DNA of 64,000 nt from Kushneria marisflavi (GTDB lineage: Bacteria > Pseudomonadota > Gammaproteobacteria > Pseudomonadales > Halomonadaceae), in the NCBI RefSeq assembly GCF_002157205.1, contig NZ_CP021358.1, positions 248,001 through 312,000 of the forward strand. The letters are read 5' to 3'. Below, piece after piece: positions 18,758 to 28,481 of this stretch. Positions within the stretch are counted from its first letter, which is position 1. Each line of letters opens with the position of its first letter. The notes beneath the pieces were generated by a model that was given only the letters and a program-made list of their open reading frames with translations, was not told the DNA's origin and did not search any database. The translations under genes were made by a program, and so were the position numbers.

Positions 18758-20143
18758 TCAGGCCCCGACATCCACCTCCTGTCCATAATACTGGCCAAGA
18801 GCGTCCAGCAAACGTTCGTGCACATTATCAAAACCGCCGTTGCTCATGATCACGATACGATCTCCCGGGCGGGCCTTTTCGACCAGCGCATCGATCAACT
18901 GCTCGGTGGTGGTCATGGCATGAGCCGGGACCGGGCAGGCCTTTGCCACCTCAACTACAGACCATCCCAGCGTCGCCGGCTGATACCAGTAAACCTCATC
19001 GGCACTGGCAACGCTGGCCGGCAGCCGAGCCTTCATGGTGCCCAGTTTCATGGTGTTGGAGCGCGGCTCGATGACGGCAATCAGCCGCCCATGGGATGAT
19101 ACGGACCGAAGTCCTTCCAGCGTCATCGCAATGGCAGTGGGGTGATGGGCAAAATCATCGATCACCTGAATATCATTGACGCTGCCGCGCAGTTCCTGGC
19201 GACGCCTTGGTGATGCAAAGGTGGTCAGCGCCGCCGAGGATTGTTCGAGCGTGACGCCTACAGCCCTGGCCGCAGCCATTGCCGCCAGTGCATTACGCCG
19301 GTTGTGTTCACCGCTCATTCTCCAGCGCACTACCCCTTCACCATCGGGCGATGTGACAACAAACTGCTGGTCTTCAAAGCCGTCCTTAAGCTGCCACTGC
19401 GCCTGATCCGTACGGCCAAAACGGGCGACCGGCGACCAGGCCCCCATCTCGAGCACGCGTGACAGTGCCGGCTCGTTATCTGCCACTATCAGCTGGCCAT
19501 TGCCCGGCACCAGCCGTACCAGGTGATGAAACTGGCGCTCGATCGCGGCCAGGTCAGCAAAGATATCCGCGTGATCAAACTCCAGATTATTGAGCACGGC
19601 CACTTCCGGCAGGTAATGGACGAACTTGGAGCGCTTGTCGAAAAAGGCTGTATCGTATTCATCGGCCTCGATCACGAAGACGCCCCCGGGCGACCCGGCT
19701 CGCGCCGAAATCCCCAGATTGCGTGGAATGCCACCGATCAGAAAACCCGGTGACAGTCCGGCCTGCTCAAGAATCCACGCCAGCATACTGGCCGTGGTCG
19801 TCTTGCCATGGGTCCCCGCTACTGCCAGCACACGCCGATGACGCAGCACGTTATCGGCCAGCCACTGAGGCCCCGAGGTGTAGGGAATGCGCTGATTGAG
19901 GACGGCCTCGACCTCGACATTACCGCGAGACAGCGCATTGCCGATGATCACCAGATCAGGGACGGGCTGCAGATTGGCGGCGTCAAAGCCGTGCCCGGCA
20001 TCAATACCGTGAGCGGCAAGCTGTGTACTCATGGGCGGATAGACGCCCTTGTCCGAGCCCGTCACCTGATGGCCGAGCTCGCGTGCCAGCAGCGCCAGGC
20101 TGCCCATGAAAGTGCCACAGATGCCGAGAATATGAATATGCAT
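18758..20143 (-). CDS. mpl: UDP-MurNAc:L-Ala-gamma-D-Glu-meso-DAP ligase
   Basis: Recycles murein tripeptide by joining it to UDP-MurNAc in the cytosol. 461 residues begin with the Mur-type fold MHIHILGICGTFMGSLALLA. The ATP-binding loop is VAGTHGKTTTASM (residues 108-120), and the second Mur motif is EADEYDTAFFDKRSKF. The SGEHNRRNALAAMAAA and DDFAHHPTAI motifs are also present. The early GICGTFMGS distinguishes Mpl from MurC. The context fits a wall-oriented neighbourhood, but the gene appears to be a single transcription unit. Confidence 0.96.
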   Translation of the reverse strand: MHIHILGICGTFMGSLALLARELGHQVTGSDKGVYPPMSTQLAAHGIDAGHGFDAANLQPVPDLVIIGNALSRGNVEVEAVLNQRIPYTSGPQWLADNVLRHRRVLAVAGTHGKTTTASMLAWILEQAGLSPGFLIGGIPRNLGISARAGSPGGVFVIEADEYDTAFFDKRSKFVHYLPEVAVLNNLEFDHADIFADLAAIERQFHHLVRLVPGNGQLIVADNEPALSRVLEMGAWSPVARFGRTDQAQWQLKDGFEDQQFVVTSPDGEGVVRWRMSGEHNRRNALAAMAAARAVGVTLEQSSAALTTFASPRRRQELRGSVNDIQVIDDFAHHPTAIAMTLEGLRSVSSHGRLIAVIEPRSNTMKLGTMKARLPASVASADEVYWYQPATLGWSVVEVAKACPVPAHAMTTTEQLIDALVEKARPGDRIVIMSNGGFDNVHERLLDALGQYYGQEVDVGA

Positions 20144-20419
20144 GAAAAATAGGGCTCTCCGTCAAAAGCCGAATCAGCCTAGCATGGCCCGCGAATCAAC
20201 GTCAGGCTCCGGTTCACCTGCAATTGATGCATCTCTGACTGGATCAGGCCTGCAGGTAATGGATATGATCGCCCCACGGGCAATGCCCGATGCCGGCCAT
20301 CGATCCGCTGATCGACCAACAGCAGCGCAGCCCACAAGAGGCGCGCCACGTTGCCGAGAGACAGCTCGGTCAGCAACCACGATGTTGGCCGACCTTCATT
20401 CATAAGAAGCAGGAAGCTC

Positions 20420-21679
20420 ATGACCTCCAGTAACGCCTTTTACGCACAATCAGGTGGTGTGACGGCCGTGATCAATGCCAGTGCCTGCGGTGTTATCGAA
20501 ACATGCCGCAAGCACAGCGATCGCATTGGCACACTCTATGCCGGACACAATGGCATTATCGGTGCATTGACCGAGGATCTGATTGATACCAGCCTGGAAA
20601 GTGACGAGGCCATTGCAGCACTGAGACATACCCCGGGCGGCGCCTTCGGCTCCTGTCGCTACAAGCTCAAGGACATCGAGACGCATCGCAGCCAGTACGA
20701 ACGGCTCATCGAAGTCTTCAAGGCCCACGATATTCGCTATTTCTTCTATAACGGCGGCGGTGACAGTGCCGATACCTGCCTGAAGATCTCGCGTCTTTCC
20801 GAGCAGATGGGCTATCCGTTGCAGGCCATCCATGTGGCCAAGACCGTTGATAATGACCTGCCGATTACCGACAACTCTCCCGGCTTCGGTTCGGTAGCCA
20901 AATATATCGCGACATCGACGCGTGAAGCGGCCCTGGACATCGCCTCGATGTGCTCCACCTCCACCAAGGTGTTCATCCTGGAATCCATGGGCCGTCATGC
21001 CGGCTGGATTGCGGCAGCCGGCGCACTGGCCAGCGAAACCAACGATGGCCCGCCGCACATGATCCTGCTGCCGGAAGTGCCCTTCGACCGCCAGCGCGTC
21101 ATGAGCCATATCGACGCGGCGGTCAAGAAACACGGCTACTGCGTGGTGGTGGTCTCCGAAGGCGCCCGCTATGAAGACGGCACCTTCCTGGCCGATGCCG
21201 GCAACACCGACGCCTTTGGTCATCGCCAGCTCGGCGGTGTCGCACCGACACTTGCCGGCATGGTCAAGCAGGATCTGGGCTACAAGTATCACTGGGCCGT
21301 GGCTGACTATCTCCAGCGTGCTGCGCGCCATCTGGCATCTGCTGTCGATGTTGAACAGGCCTACGCCGTGGGTCAGCGTGCCGTTGAATGCGCGCTTGAA
21401 GGCAAAAACGCCGTCATGCCCGCCATTCAACGTGACAGCGAAGAGCCCTACCGCTGGTCGATCATCGACGCACCGCTCGAGCAGGTCGCCAACCAGGAAA
21501 AGTTCATGCCGGCGGAATACATCCGTGAAGATGGCTTTGGCATCAATGATGCCGGTCGTCGCTATCTGCGCCCGCTGATTCAGGGAGAGGATTTCCCTCC
21601 GTTTGAAAACGGCCTGCCCAAGGTTGCTTCCCTGCGACTTGAGCGCATCGCCAAAAAGCTCCCGGAATACCACCTCTAA
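20420..21679 (+). CDS. pfp: Pyrophosphate-dependent 6-phosphofructokinase
   Basis: Phosphorylates fructose 6-phosphate with PPi, reversibly, so it can serve glycolysis or gluconeogenesis. The PPi signature is visible: YNGGGDS (residues 110-116) has Asp115 where ATP enzymes have Gly, and KTVDND (141-146) has Lys where ATP enzymes have Gly. Substrate motifs ESMGRHAGW and SEGARYEDG are intact. 419 residues from the ATG at 20420, which has AGGA upstream. It ends in a strong terminator. Confidence 0.94.
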   Translation: MTSSNAFYAQSGGVTAVINASACGVIETCRKHSDRIGTLYAGHNGIIGALTEDLIDTSLESDEAIAALRHTPGGAFGSCRYKLKDIETHRSQYERLIEVFKAHDIRYFFYNGGGDSADTCLKISRLSEQMGYPLQAIHVAKTVDNDLPITDNSPGFGSVAKYIATSTREAALDIASMCSTSTKVFILESMGRHAGWIAAAGALASETNDGPPHMILLPEVPFDRQRVMSHIDAAVKKHGYCVVVVSEGARYEDGTFLADAGNTDAFGHRQLGGVAPTLAGMVKQDLGYKYHWAVADYLQRAARHLASAVDVEQAYAVGQRAVECALEGKNAVMPAIQRDSEEPYRWSIIDAPLEQVANQEKFMPAEYIREDGFGINDAGRRYLRPLIQGEDFPPFENGLPKVASLRLERIAKKLPEYHL

Positions 21680-21719
21680 AGCCAGCCCCTGACGCACCGG
21701 CTTTAACGCCACGTCAACA

Positions 21720-21755
21720 AAAAGCCCCGGTCACACAGGTGTGGCCGGGGCTTTT
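21720..21755. terminator. Terminator after pfp, usable on both strands
   Basis: The stem AAAAGCCCCGGTCAC pairs with GTGGCCGGGGCTTTT, with one G-T wobble. It lies between the convergent pfp and the kinase-like gene. Confidence 0.92.
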
Positions 21756-21773
21756 CAATGCCTCATATCTATC

Positions 21774-23534
21774 CTATTTGATCATCATGACGGCAATCAA
21801 AAGCGCCAGCAGTGCCGCGGCAATGCCCTGCCATACCCTCAGGGATTTTTGCCTTGAGGGCAGCATATCGGGCACCGGTTCTGGCACGAGAGAAGATGCA
21901 TCATCGTCTTCATCATCCACAAACGTCGTGGCATAGCGCAGCGCCTGAATCAGTTCGGATAGACGCCGGAAACGCAGGGCTCTACGCGGTGAAAGTGCAC
22001 GCTGTAATGCATTGTCCAGCGCCACCGGCACCTGCGGGTTGATATCACTAGCGCGACGATAGGTCAGCGTTGAAAGTGCCTGCTCATCTTTCAACGTATT
22101 CGGTGCCGCCGCGTAAGGCATGGCACCCGTCAACAACCAATAAGTGGTTGAGGCCAGTGAATATTGATCGCTTCGGCGACTGACCCCCAGCCCAAGAGCA
22201 TACTCCGGCGCACTATGCATGCCGAGCCTGCCTTCGCGCGCCAGCGCCAATGCAGCATTGTTGTCGTCATCAAGTCGACGGGCACAGGCCCCAAAATCGA
22301 TCAGGACGACCTGATCATGCTCGTCGATCATGATGTTTTCAGGACGAATGGCCTGATGAAGAATATCCCGACGATGAAGGGCATGCACGGCACGAGCAAG
22401 CTGGCGTGCGATATCCAGTCGTTGCTCGATCCCGGCCTCGGGATGCTGCTCCAGCCAGTGATCCAGCGGCTGCCCTTCCACCGGTCGCATCAGGTAGTAA
22501 AGATGACGCCGGGGTCGCGGTGGCGTCACGATACGTACCACAAAAGGCGAGCGCACTCGCTCGCCAATCCATTGCTGTAACAGGAAATGCTCCAGATACG
22601 GATTTCTGGACGACATCTCCGGACTTGGGACCTTCATCACCATTCGCCGCAGCGACGTCTCATCCCGAACGCCGTAAACGTGGGCGCGCGCCGTTTTTGA
22701 AATGATCGACTCAATGAGAAATCCATCAATGCGATCTCCTGCTTCAAGCTCGGCAGGAATCGGCATCTGCCCGGGCAGTTGAGAGGGCAAGCCCGCCTCC
22801 TCACTGGGCAGCCCTTCAATTTTCACCAGCTGAAAGCAGAAGGCTTCGGCACCATAGCCTCGCGCGCCGGCACGCTCGCGCGCCATGCCGGCCAGACGCT
22901 CGCAGGCAGCATCCAAATCATCATCCTGTTGACGAATGGCATGCACATAATCCGTGGGCGTCAGCGTTCCGCGTACGGCCTGCGAGGTAAAAAGAAACAC
23001 ATCACCCGTCTTGAGCGGCAGGGTCATGTGATCGATATCGATGTTGTTGTCCATGCCCAGCGCACGAGAGGGATAGCGATACCCCCCCAGGTCCGTGACG
23101 TGATCACGTGAAATCTGCTCGAACTCGGCACCTCTCAGGCGAAAGACAAGCGTATCTCCCATGTGAAACAGAAAACTTTCCCGGCCACGAAAGATAATGG
23201 CAGACAACGAGCTGATATAACTGCCACCCTGAACATAGCGACTCTGGCTATAACACCAGCCGTTAAGCGCTCGCAGCACTCTCGTGGCCGACGTCTTGAT
23301 GTCCCAGTGATCAGGTGTGGAGTAGTAGTCAGCCAGGAAACCACGCACGGAAATGTCGCCGGCCTGACGGGCAATGGCATTGCGCCAGGTAGAGTCCGCG
23401 ATAATGGCACAGGCGCCCTTGGCCTCGAGCTGACGCGAATTGTCGGGGATCTGGACCGACATCGATGAGCGGTGACGGCGTTGATCAGGCGCCACGAACG
23501 CATGTCCGAAACTTAAAGACAGGCCACTTTGCAC
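21774..23534 (-). CDS. PP2C-like phosphatase / protein kinase fusion, both active sites degenerate
   Basis: 586 residues in three parts. Residues ~5-240 follow a PP2C fold, but the metal-binding motifs are altered. The usual NED/NQD near the start is RHRSS (20-24), ADG is ADS (46-48), and the late SDG is S184-Q-A; only GDT (126-128) is kept. Residues ~265-535 form a Hanks-type kinase domain with Lys301 (MVMKVPSP), D413-FG and a SAPE activation segment. The catalytic-loop Asp is Ala395 (HQAIRPEN). A C-terminal membrane helix ([15 protein letters not shown]) tethers it. The GTG start at 23534 is needed to keep the PP2C N-terminus. Catalytic activity is doubtful; a scaffold or sensor role is possible. 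Confidence 0.85.
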   Translation of the reverse strand: MQSGLSLSFGHAFVAPDQRRHRSSMSVQIPDNSRQLEAKGACAIIADSTWRNAIARQAGDISVRGFLADYYSTPDHWDIKTSATRVLRALNGWCYSQSRYVQGGSYISSLSAIIFRGRESFLFHMGDTLVFRLRGAEFEQISRDHVTDLGGYRYPSRALGMDNNIDIDHMTLPLKTGDVFLFTSQAVRGTLTPTDYVHAIRQQDDDLDAACERLAGMARERAGARGYGAEAFCFQLVKIEGLPSEEAGLPSQLPGQMPIPAELEAGDRIDGFLIESIISKTARAHVYGVRDETSLRRMVMKVPSPEMSSRNPYLEHFLLQQWIGERVRSPFVVRIVTPPRPRRHLYYLMRPVEGQPLDHWLEQHPEAGIEQRLDIARQLARAVHALHRRDILHQAIRPENIMIDEHDQVVLIDFGACARRLDDDNNAALALAREGRLGMHSAPEYALGLGVSRRSDQYSLASTTYWLLTGAMPYAAAPNTLKDEQALSTLTYRRASDINPQVPVALDNALQRALSPRRALRFRRLSELIQALRYATTFVDDEDDDASSLVPEPVPDMLPSRQKSLRVWQGIAAALLALLIAVMMIK

Positions 23535-23607
23535 GTCACTGGCATCCTTTTTTACGAGGCAACGGTTTTATCGTATTGTGCGGATCGGGAGCTACCGATC
23601 GACCGGA

Positions 23608-23637
23608 TTGGTAATCGTCCTGCCTGGTTCGTATAAT
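23608..23637 (+). promoter_or_regulatory. Sigma70-type promoter for ppa
   Basis: TTGGTA and a perfect TATAAT are 18 bases apart, 55 bases before the ppa start codon. No competing gene lies downstream on this strand. Confidence 0.7.
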
Positions 23638-23691
23638 TTTCCACGATTTTCACCCTCGAATTTTCAACCCGCAAACGCAAGGACTCGATCG

Positions 23692-24228
23692 ATGAGTTTC
23701 GACAAGATCCCCGCCGGCAAGGATGTTCCCCACGATTTGTTCGTGGCGATTGAAATTCCTGCCAACCATACGCCAATCAAGTATGAAATCGACAAGGATC
23801 TCGACGCGCTGCTGGTCGATCGTTTCATGCCGACCCCGATGTTCTACCCGGCCAACTATGGCTTTATCCCCAATACTCTGGCCGACGACGGGGATCCGCT
23901 GGACGCACTGGTCGTCACGCCCTACCCGGTACAGCCTGGCTGCGTCATCCGTGCACGCCCGGTAGGCATCCTGCACATGACCGATGAAGCCGGCGAAGAT
24001 GCCAAGCTGATCTGCGTACCGCACCAGAAGCTTTCTGCCGCCTACGACGATATCGAAGAAGTCACCGACCTGCCCGAGCTGCTGCGTCAGCAGATTGCTC
24101 ATTTCTTCGAGAACTACAAGGATCTCGAAAAGGGCAAGTGGGTCAAGATCGACACATGGGGCGACAAGGCAGCCGCCATCAAGGCCATCGAAAAATCCAT
24201 TGATGCTTTCCAGAAGGAAAGTCACTGA
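23692..24228 (+). CDS. ppa: Inorganic pyrophosphatase, family I
   Basis: Hydrolyses PPi to phosphate in the cytosol and so drives biosynthetic reactions. 178 residues, the hexameric bacterial form. The signature [11 protein letters not shown] supplies the metal-binding aspartates. [13 protein letters not shown] and the later [14 protein letters not shown] match the active-site strands. The start at 23692 has AAGGA eight bases upstream. It lies close to the PPi-using phosphofructokinase gene, with only the kinase-like gene between. Confidence 0.97.
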   Translation: MSFDKIPAGKDVPHDLFVAIEIPANHTPIKYEIDKDLDALLVDRFMPTPMFYPANYGFIPNTLADDGDPLDALVVTPYPVQPGCVIRARPVGILHMTDEAGEDAKLICVPHQKLSAAYDDIEEVTDLPELLRQQIAHFFENYKDLEKGKWVKIDTWGDKAAAIKAIEKSIDAFQKESH

Positions 24229-24303
24229 TCATCACGTCATGATCGTGTGACCATTGAAAGACCGATCAGCGAACCTATTCGCTGAAAAAGTGTCTTTCTG
24301 ACT

Positions 24304-24338
24304 GCATGTCGCGGCGCCATGGTGCCGCGACATGTTTT
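24304..24338 (+). terminator. Terminator after ppa
   Basis: CATGTCGCGGC pairs with GCCGCGACATG around an eight-base loop, followed by TTTTA. It isolates ppa from dsbD. Confidence 0.88.
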
Positions 24339-24398
24339 ATTCCGGCACTACCTTTTCCATTTTCGGCATTGCGATATGCCAGCGCTGCGGAGTTCATG

Positions 24399-26312
24399 AT
24401 GTCGCGCGCCCTCTTTTTGTTACTCGTTATCCTGCTGAGCGCGGTCCTTTCAGGCGCGGCCTCTGCAAACGATATCTTTTCCAGCGTCAACGACGATGTG
24501 GTTGTTGAGGGCGCCAGCCGCGTCGATAGCGCCGTTACGACCTCTCCATGGCAAACCTCGAAGGACAATGCCTCCAGCGACGGCAACTTCCTGCCGGTTG
24601 ATCAGGCATTTACCTACAAAGCATGGCGTGAAGGCAATACGATCAAGGTGGGATTTGAAAGTGCAGACGCTTACTACCTCTATCGTCACCGCTTCGGTCT
24701 TGAAAGTGACCGTGCCGACATCACCCTGAGTGCACCCGACATTCCTCGCGGGGAAGCCATTCACGATGAGTTTCTGGGCGATGTGGAAGTCTTTCATCAT
24801 CCGCTGATCATGACGGCGATACTGAAAACGCCGCTGCCCGACGAGGCCGCGGTTCCGATCCGGGTTCATTTTCAGGGCTGCGCCGAGGCCGGCCTTTGCT
24901 ATTCACCCGAGACACGCCATCTTCAGGCAGCGCCAGGCGATACGCCCGAGCGCTTCATTGATGCTCAGGGGCCGGATAATTCGATACCGGCGACCGATAC
25001 TGTCACGCCGCCATCATCTGATAACGCTACCGGGGCGCCGCTACTGCCAGACCAGGCCGGCCTGCTGGTCATGATGGGAATCTTTGTTCTGGCGGGCCTG
25101 GGGCTTGCCTTCACGCCGTGTGTGCTTCCCATGCTGCCCATCGTGACCACCCTGGTGGTCGGCCAGAATGCCGACAAACGCCGGGCACTGGCATTGTCAT
25201 CGGCCTATGTCGCCGGCATGGCGCTGACCTATGCCGCCCTGGGGACACTGATGGGTCTTTTCGGCGCCGGCCTCAACCTGCAGGCACGTTTGCAGTCGCC
25301 CTGGATTCTGATCCCCTTTGCCGGCCTGTTTGTCATATTGGCCCTGTGGCTAATGGGAGCTTGGCAGCTTCCGACTGGTGGGCGTTTTCAACAACGCATC
25401 AATACATGGCAGGATCGGCTGCGTCATGCAGGCCTGTCCGGTGCCGCACTGGCCGGAGCCCTGTCGACCCTGATCGTCTCGCCCTGCATTTCTGCTCCGC
25501 TGGCCGGCGTACTGGTGTATCTTTCCGCCGGCGCCAACCCGCTGACCGGCATGCTGGCTCTGCTGGCACTGGGGGTGGGCATGGGCCTCCCCCTGATTCT
25601 TGTCGCCACGCTGGGCGCCGGCTGGCTGCCACATAGCGGGCCCTGGATGGAAGGCGTTCGTCAGCTCTTTGCCGTGGCGCTGGCAGGCGTTGCCCTGTGG
25701 CTGCTTGACCGTCTGATCCCCTCAACCCTGTCGCTGGGGCTATGGGGCGGGCTTATGGTACTGACCAGTGCAGGCATGGGCGCCCTGTCGGGCAGCAGGC
25801 TGGCACTCTGGTCGCGTCTTCGTCAGGCACTGGCCCTGATGATTCTTTTCTGGGGGGCTTTATGCCTGATCGGTGCCGCCATGGGGCATGAGGATCCATG
25901 GATGCCGCTGGCCAGTGATGGGCAAGCCTCGCCGAGCACCAGCAATATTGCAGCCCCCGAGATGACTACGGTGACAACGCGTCAGGCCCTTGACGATTTA
26001 ATCCGTCATGCGGATAGGCCGGTCATGGTGGATGTCTATGCTGACTGGTGTATCAGCTGTCGTCATTTTGAGCGTGACGTACTGGGAGACGACGATATAC
26101 GCCGGCAGCTTCAGGACCTTGACCTGATTCGTCTGGATGTCACGGATAACGGCCCGGAAGTACGTGCGCTGCTCAAGCGTTATGGCCTTTTCGGCCCCCC
26201 GGCACTGCTGTTTTTCAGCGGCGGACAGGAAATGACCGATCAGCGTACTCAGGGTGAAATCGAGCGTCCCCGGATGCGCGATTTGCTCAAGCAGGTTAAA
26301 GAAAATGCCTGA
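24399..26312 (+). CDS. dsbD: Thiol:disulfide interchange protein DsbD
   Basis: Carries reducing power from cytosolic thioredoxin to periplasmic DsbC/DsbG and cytochrome c maturation. From 24399 the protein has 637 residues. A signal peptide ends near residue 23. The N-terminal domain carries C161 and C167 (CAEAGLCYS). The eight-helix membrane domain carries C241 (FTPCVLP) and C363 (VSPCISAP), and the periplasmic thioredoxin domain carries C551-IS-C554. All six working cysteines are present. The second of two adjacent ATGs (24396, 24399) has the better spacing to CGGAG. Confidence 0.96.
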   Translation: MSRALFLLLVILLSAVLSGAASANDIFSSVNDDVVVEGASRVDSAVTTSPWQTSKDNASSDGNFLPVDQAFTYKAWREGNTIKVGFESADAYYLYRHRFGLESDRADITLSAPDIPRGEAIHDEFLGDVEVFHHPLIMTAILKTPLPDEAAVPIRVHFQGCAEAGLCYSPETRHLQAAPGDTPERFIDAQGPDNSIPATDTVTPPSSDNATGAPLLPDQAGLLVMMGIFVLAGLGLAFTPCVLPMLPIVTTLVVGQNADKRRALALSSAYVAGMALTYAALGTLMGLFGAGLNLQARLQSPWILIPFAGLFVILALWLMGAWQLPTGGRFQQRINTWQDRLRHAGLSGAALAGALSTLIVSPCISAPLAGVLVYLSAGANPLTGMLALLALGVGMGLPLILVATLGAGWLPHSGPWMEGVRQLFAVALAGVALWLLDRLIPSTLSLGLWGGLMVLTSAGMGALSGSRLALWSRLRQALALMILFWGALCLIGAAMGHEDPWMPLASDGQASPSTSNIAAPEMTTVTTRQALDDLIRHADRPVMVDVYADWCISCRHFERDVLGDDDIRRQLQDLDLIRLDVTDNGPEVRALLKRYGLFGPPALLFFSGGQEMTDQRTQGEIERPRMRDLLKQVKENA

Positions 26313-26541
26313 TCGAATTTGGCTCATATCATTCGGCGACTTTCTGGACACCGTTCGCTTTTTTCGGCAAACTCCCCCAACACATTTGCGGCGACGTGAT
26401 CGTCTGAGATCATGTCGCTATCTTGCCGGTTGACCTTCAGGTTAACCATGAGGTGTTCGAGGGCACATCCGCTGCCTGACAACAGAGTTTATTTCCCGGG
26501 CCCTGTGCCAGACGAGGCCCGATCGATCAACAGGTATTGCC

Positions 26542-27015
26542 ATGGACATTCGCAAGGTCAAGAAGCTCATCGAGCTGCTGGAAGAATCCAACATCAGCGA
26601 AATCGAGATTCAGGAAGGCGAGGAGTCCGTCCGCATCAGCCGCAATCTGCCCGGCCAGCAGGGTCAGGTCATGATGCCGCAGGCACCGATGGGCTATTAC
26701 CCGCAGACTCAGGCACAGCCGCAGCAGAGCACCGGCGGTGCACCGGCCGCGGCCGAAGAATCCGCACCGGCCGTGCCGAGCGGCCATCAGGTGCTTTCTC
26801 CGATGGTCGGCACCTTCTATCGCGCGCCGGCACCCGGTGCCAAGTCGTTCGTCGAAGTCGGCCAGACCGTCAGAAAGGGTGACACCATCTGCATCGTTGA
26901 AGCCATGAAGATGATGAACCAGATCGAAGCGGACAAGGACGGCGTGATCGATGCCATCCTTGTTGAAGATGGCGAGCCGGTCGAGTTCGACCAGCCCATG
27001 ATCATCATTGCCTGA
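26542..27015 (+). CDS. accB: Biotin carboxyl carrier protein of acetyl-CoA carboxylase
   Basis: Carries biotin between the biotin carboxylase AccC and the carboxyltransferase. The biotinylated lysine is Lys123 in VEAMKMMNQ. The N-terminal helix ([15 protein letters not shown]) is joined to the biotinyl domain by a Pro/Gln/Ala linker (residues ~45-80). 157 residues is normal. It lies 13 bases before accC and is surely co-transcribed. No aroQ gene precedes it, unlike in some relatives; the 229 bases after dsbD contain no recognisable gene. Confidence 0.98.
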   Translation: MDIRKVKKLIELLEESNISEIEIQEGEESVRISRNLPGQQGQVMMPQAPMGYYPQTQAQPQQSTGGAPAAAEESAPAVPSGHQVLSPMVGTFYRAPAPGAKSFVEVGQTVRKGDTICIVEAMKMMNQIEADKDGVIDAILVEDGEPVEFDQPMIIIA

Positions 27016-27028
27016 CAGGATTTTCAGC

Positions 27029-28372
27029 ATGCTGGAAAAGGTACTGATCGCCAATCGCGGCGAAATCGCACTACGTATACTGCGCGCCTGCAAGGAGCTC
27101 GGTATCAAGACGGTGGCGGTCCATTCAAAGGCAGATCGTGACCTGATCCACGTCCGTCTCGCCGACGAAGCCGTCTGCATCGGGCCTGCGCCCTCCCCGG
27201 CCTCTTATCTCAACATCCCGGCGCTGATTTCAGCCGCCGAGGTGACAGATGCCACCGCCATCCATCCGGGCTATGGCTTTCTCTCCGAGAACGCCAACTT
27301 CGCCGAACAGGTCGAGCGCTCCGGGTTTGTCTTTGTAGGACCAACGGCTGACGTCATTCGCTTGATGGGTGACAAGGTCTCGGCCATCGAATCCATGAAA
27401 AAGGCCGGTGTTCCCACGGTTCCGGGCTCCGATGGTCCGCTGCCCGACAATGAGGCTGAAATCCTTGAGATCGGTCGCCGCATCGGCTTTCCGGTCATGA
27501 TCAAGGCAGCTGCCGGCGGCGGCGGCCGTGGCATGCGAGTGGTTCGTGAAGAATCCCAGCTGGTATCGGCCGTAGCGGTAACCAAATCGGAAGCCAATGC
27601 TGCTTTTGGCAGCGATGTCGTCTACATGGAGAAGTATCTGGAGCGGCCTCGTCACGTTGAGGTACAGGTACTCGCCGACGGCCAGGGCAATGCCATCCAT
27701 CTTTTCGATCGCGACTGCTCACTGCAGCGTCGTCATCAGAAGGTGCTCGAGGAAGCTCCGGCACCCCATATTGATGAAAAGGCCCGCGAGAACGTGCTCA
27801 AGGCCTGCGTGGATGCCTGTCTCGAAATCAATTACCGCGGCGCGGGCACCTTCGAGTTCCTGTACGAAAACGGCGAGTTCTTCTTTATCGAGATGAACAC
27901 GCGCGTTCAGGTCGAGCACCCGGTCACCGAAATGGTCACCGGTGTGGACATCGTCAAGGAACAGCTCAAGATTGCCTCCGGCATTCCCCTGTCGATTCGC
28001 CAGGAAGATGTGGTGGCCAACGGGCATGCCTTCGAGTGTCGCATCAACGCCGAGGATTCGCGCACCTTCATGCCCTCGCCCGGCAAGATCAGCTTTTATC
28101 ATGCGCCGGGCGGGCTGGGTGTACGCATGGATTCACACCTCTATACCGGCTATACGGTACCGCCCAACTATGACTCCCTGATCGGCAAGCTGATCACCTG
28201 GGGCGAGAACCGCGAAAGCGCTTTGACTCGCATGCAAAATGCGCTGGATGAGCTGCTGGTGGAGGGCATCAAGACCAATACCGATCTGCAAAAGGATCTG
28301 GTCCGTGATAGCGAATTCCAGCGCGGTGGCGTCAATATCCACTATCTGGAAAAGAAACTGGGCCTGCAATAA
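27029..28372 (+). CDS. accC: Biotin carboxylase of acetyl-CoA carboxylase
   Basis: Carboxylates biotin on AccB using ATP and bicarbonate, the first step of fatty-acid synthesis. From the ATG at 27029 (AGGA upstream) it has 447 residues. Family motifs seen: [20 protein letters not shown], the ATP-grasp Gly-rich loop [34 protein letters not shown], and [18 protein letters not shown] with the catalytic region. A strong hairpin follows 31 bases after the stop. Confidence 0.98.
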   Translation: MLEKVLIANRGEIALRILRACKELGIKTVAVHSKADRDLIHVRLADEAVCIGPAPSPASYLNIPALISAAEVTDATAIHPGYGFLSENANFAEQVERSGFVFVGPTADVIRLMGDKVSAIESMKKAGVPTVPGSDGPLPDNEAEILEIGRRIGFPVMIKAAAGGGGRGMRVVREESQLVSAVAVTKSEANAAFGSDVVYMEKYLERPRHVEVQVLADGQGNAIHLFDRDCSLQRRHQKVLEEAPAPHIDEKARENVLKACVDACLEINYRGAGTFEFLYENGEFFFIEMNTRVQVEHPVTEMVTGVDIVKEQLKIASGIPLSIRQEDVVANGHAFECRINAEDSRTFMPSPGKISFYHAPGGLGVRMDSHLYTGYTVPPNYDSLIGKLITWGENRESALTRMQNALDELLVEGIKTNTDLQKDLVRDSEFQRGGVNIHYLEKKLGLQ

Positions 28373-28402
28373 CGCTCACCGGATAGCGGTATATTCCTGA
28401 CC

Positions 28403-28437
28403 CATCAGGGGGCGATCATATCGCCCCCTGATGCTTT
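28403..28437 (+). terminator. Hairpin between accC and prmA
   Basis: A 13-base perfect stem (CATCAGGGGGCGA with its complement, loop TCATA) is followed only by CTTTC. It can end most accBC transcripts, or act as a partial attenuator if prmA is read through. Confidence 0.7.
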
Positions 28438-28481
28438 CAGGGCAGTCGTGACTGCCTTCAACCCTGCTTGCAGGAGGCCTT

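Noticed and set aside
20179-20421. An 80-codon minus-strand frame between pfp and mpl (starts MSFLLLMNEGRPTSW)
   Set aside because: It overlaps the pfp start and ribosome site and would have to share the mpl promoter region. It looks somewhat protein-like but I recognise no family, so it is not listed as a gene.
20450-21712. A 420-codon minus-strand frame across pfp
   Set aside because: Antisense to a gene with complete catalytic motifs; no ribosome site or family features.
26412-26882. Frame upstream of and overlapping accB, checked for an aroQ gene
   Set aside because: No dehydroquinase motif is present; it is a shadow of accB.
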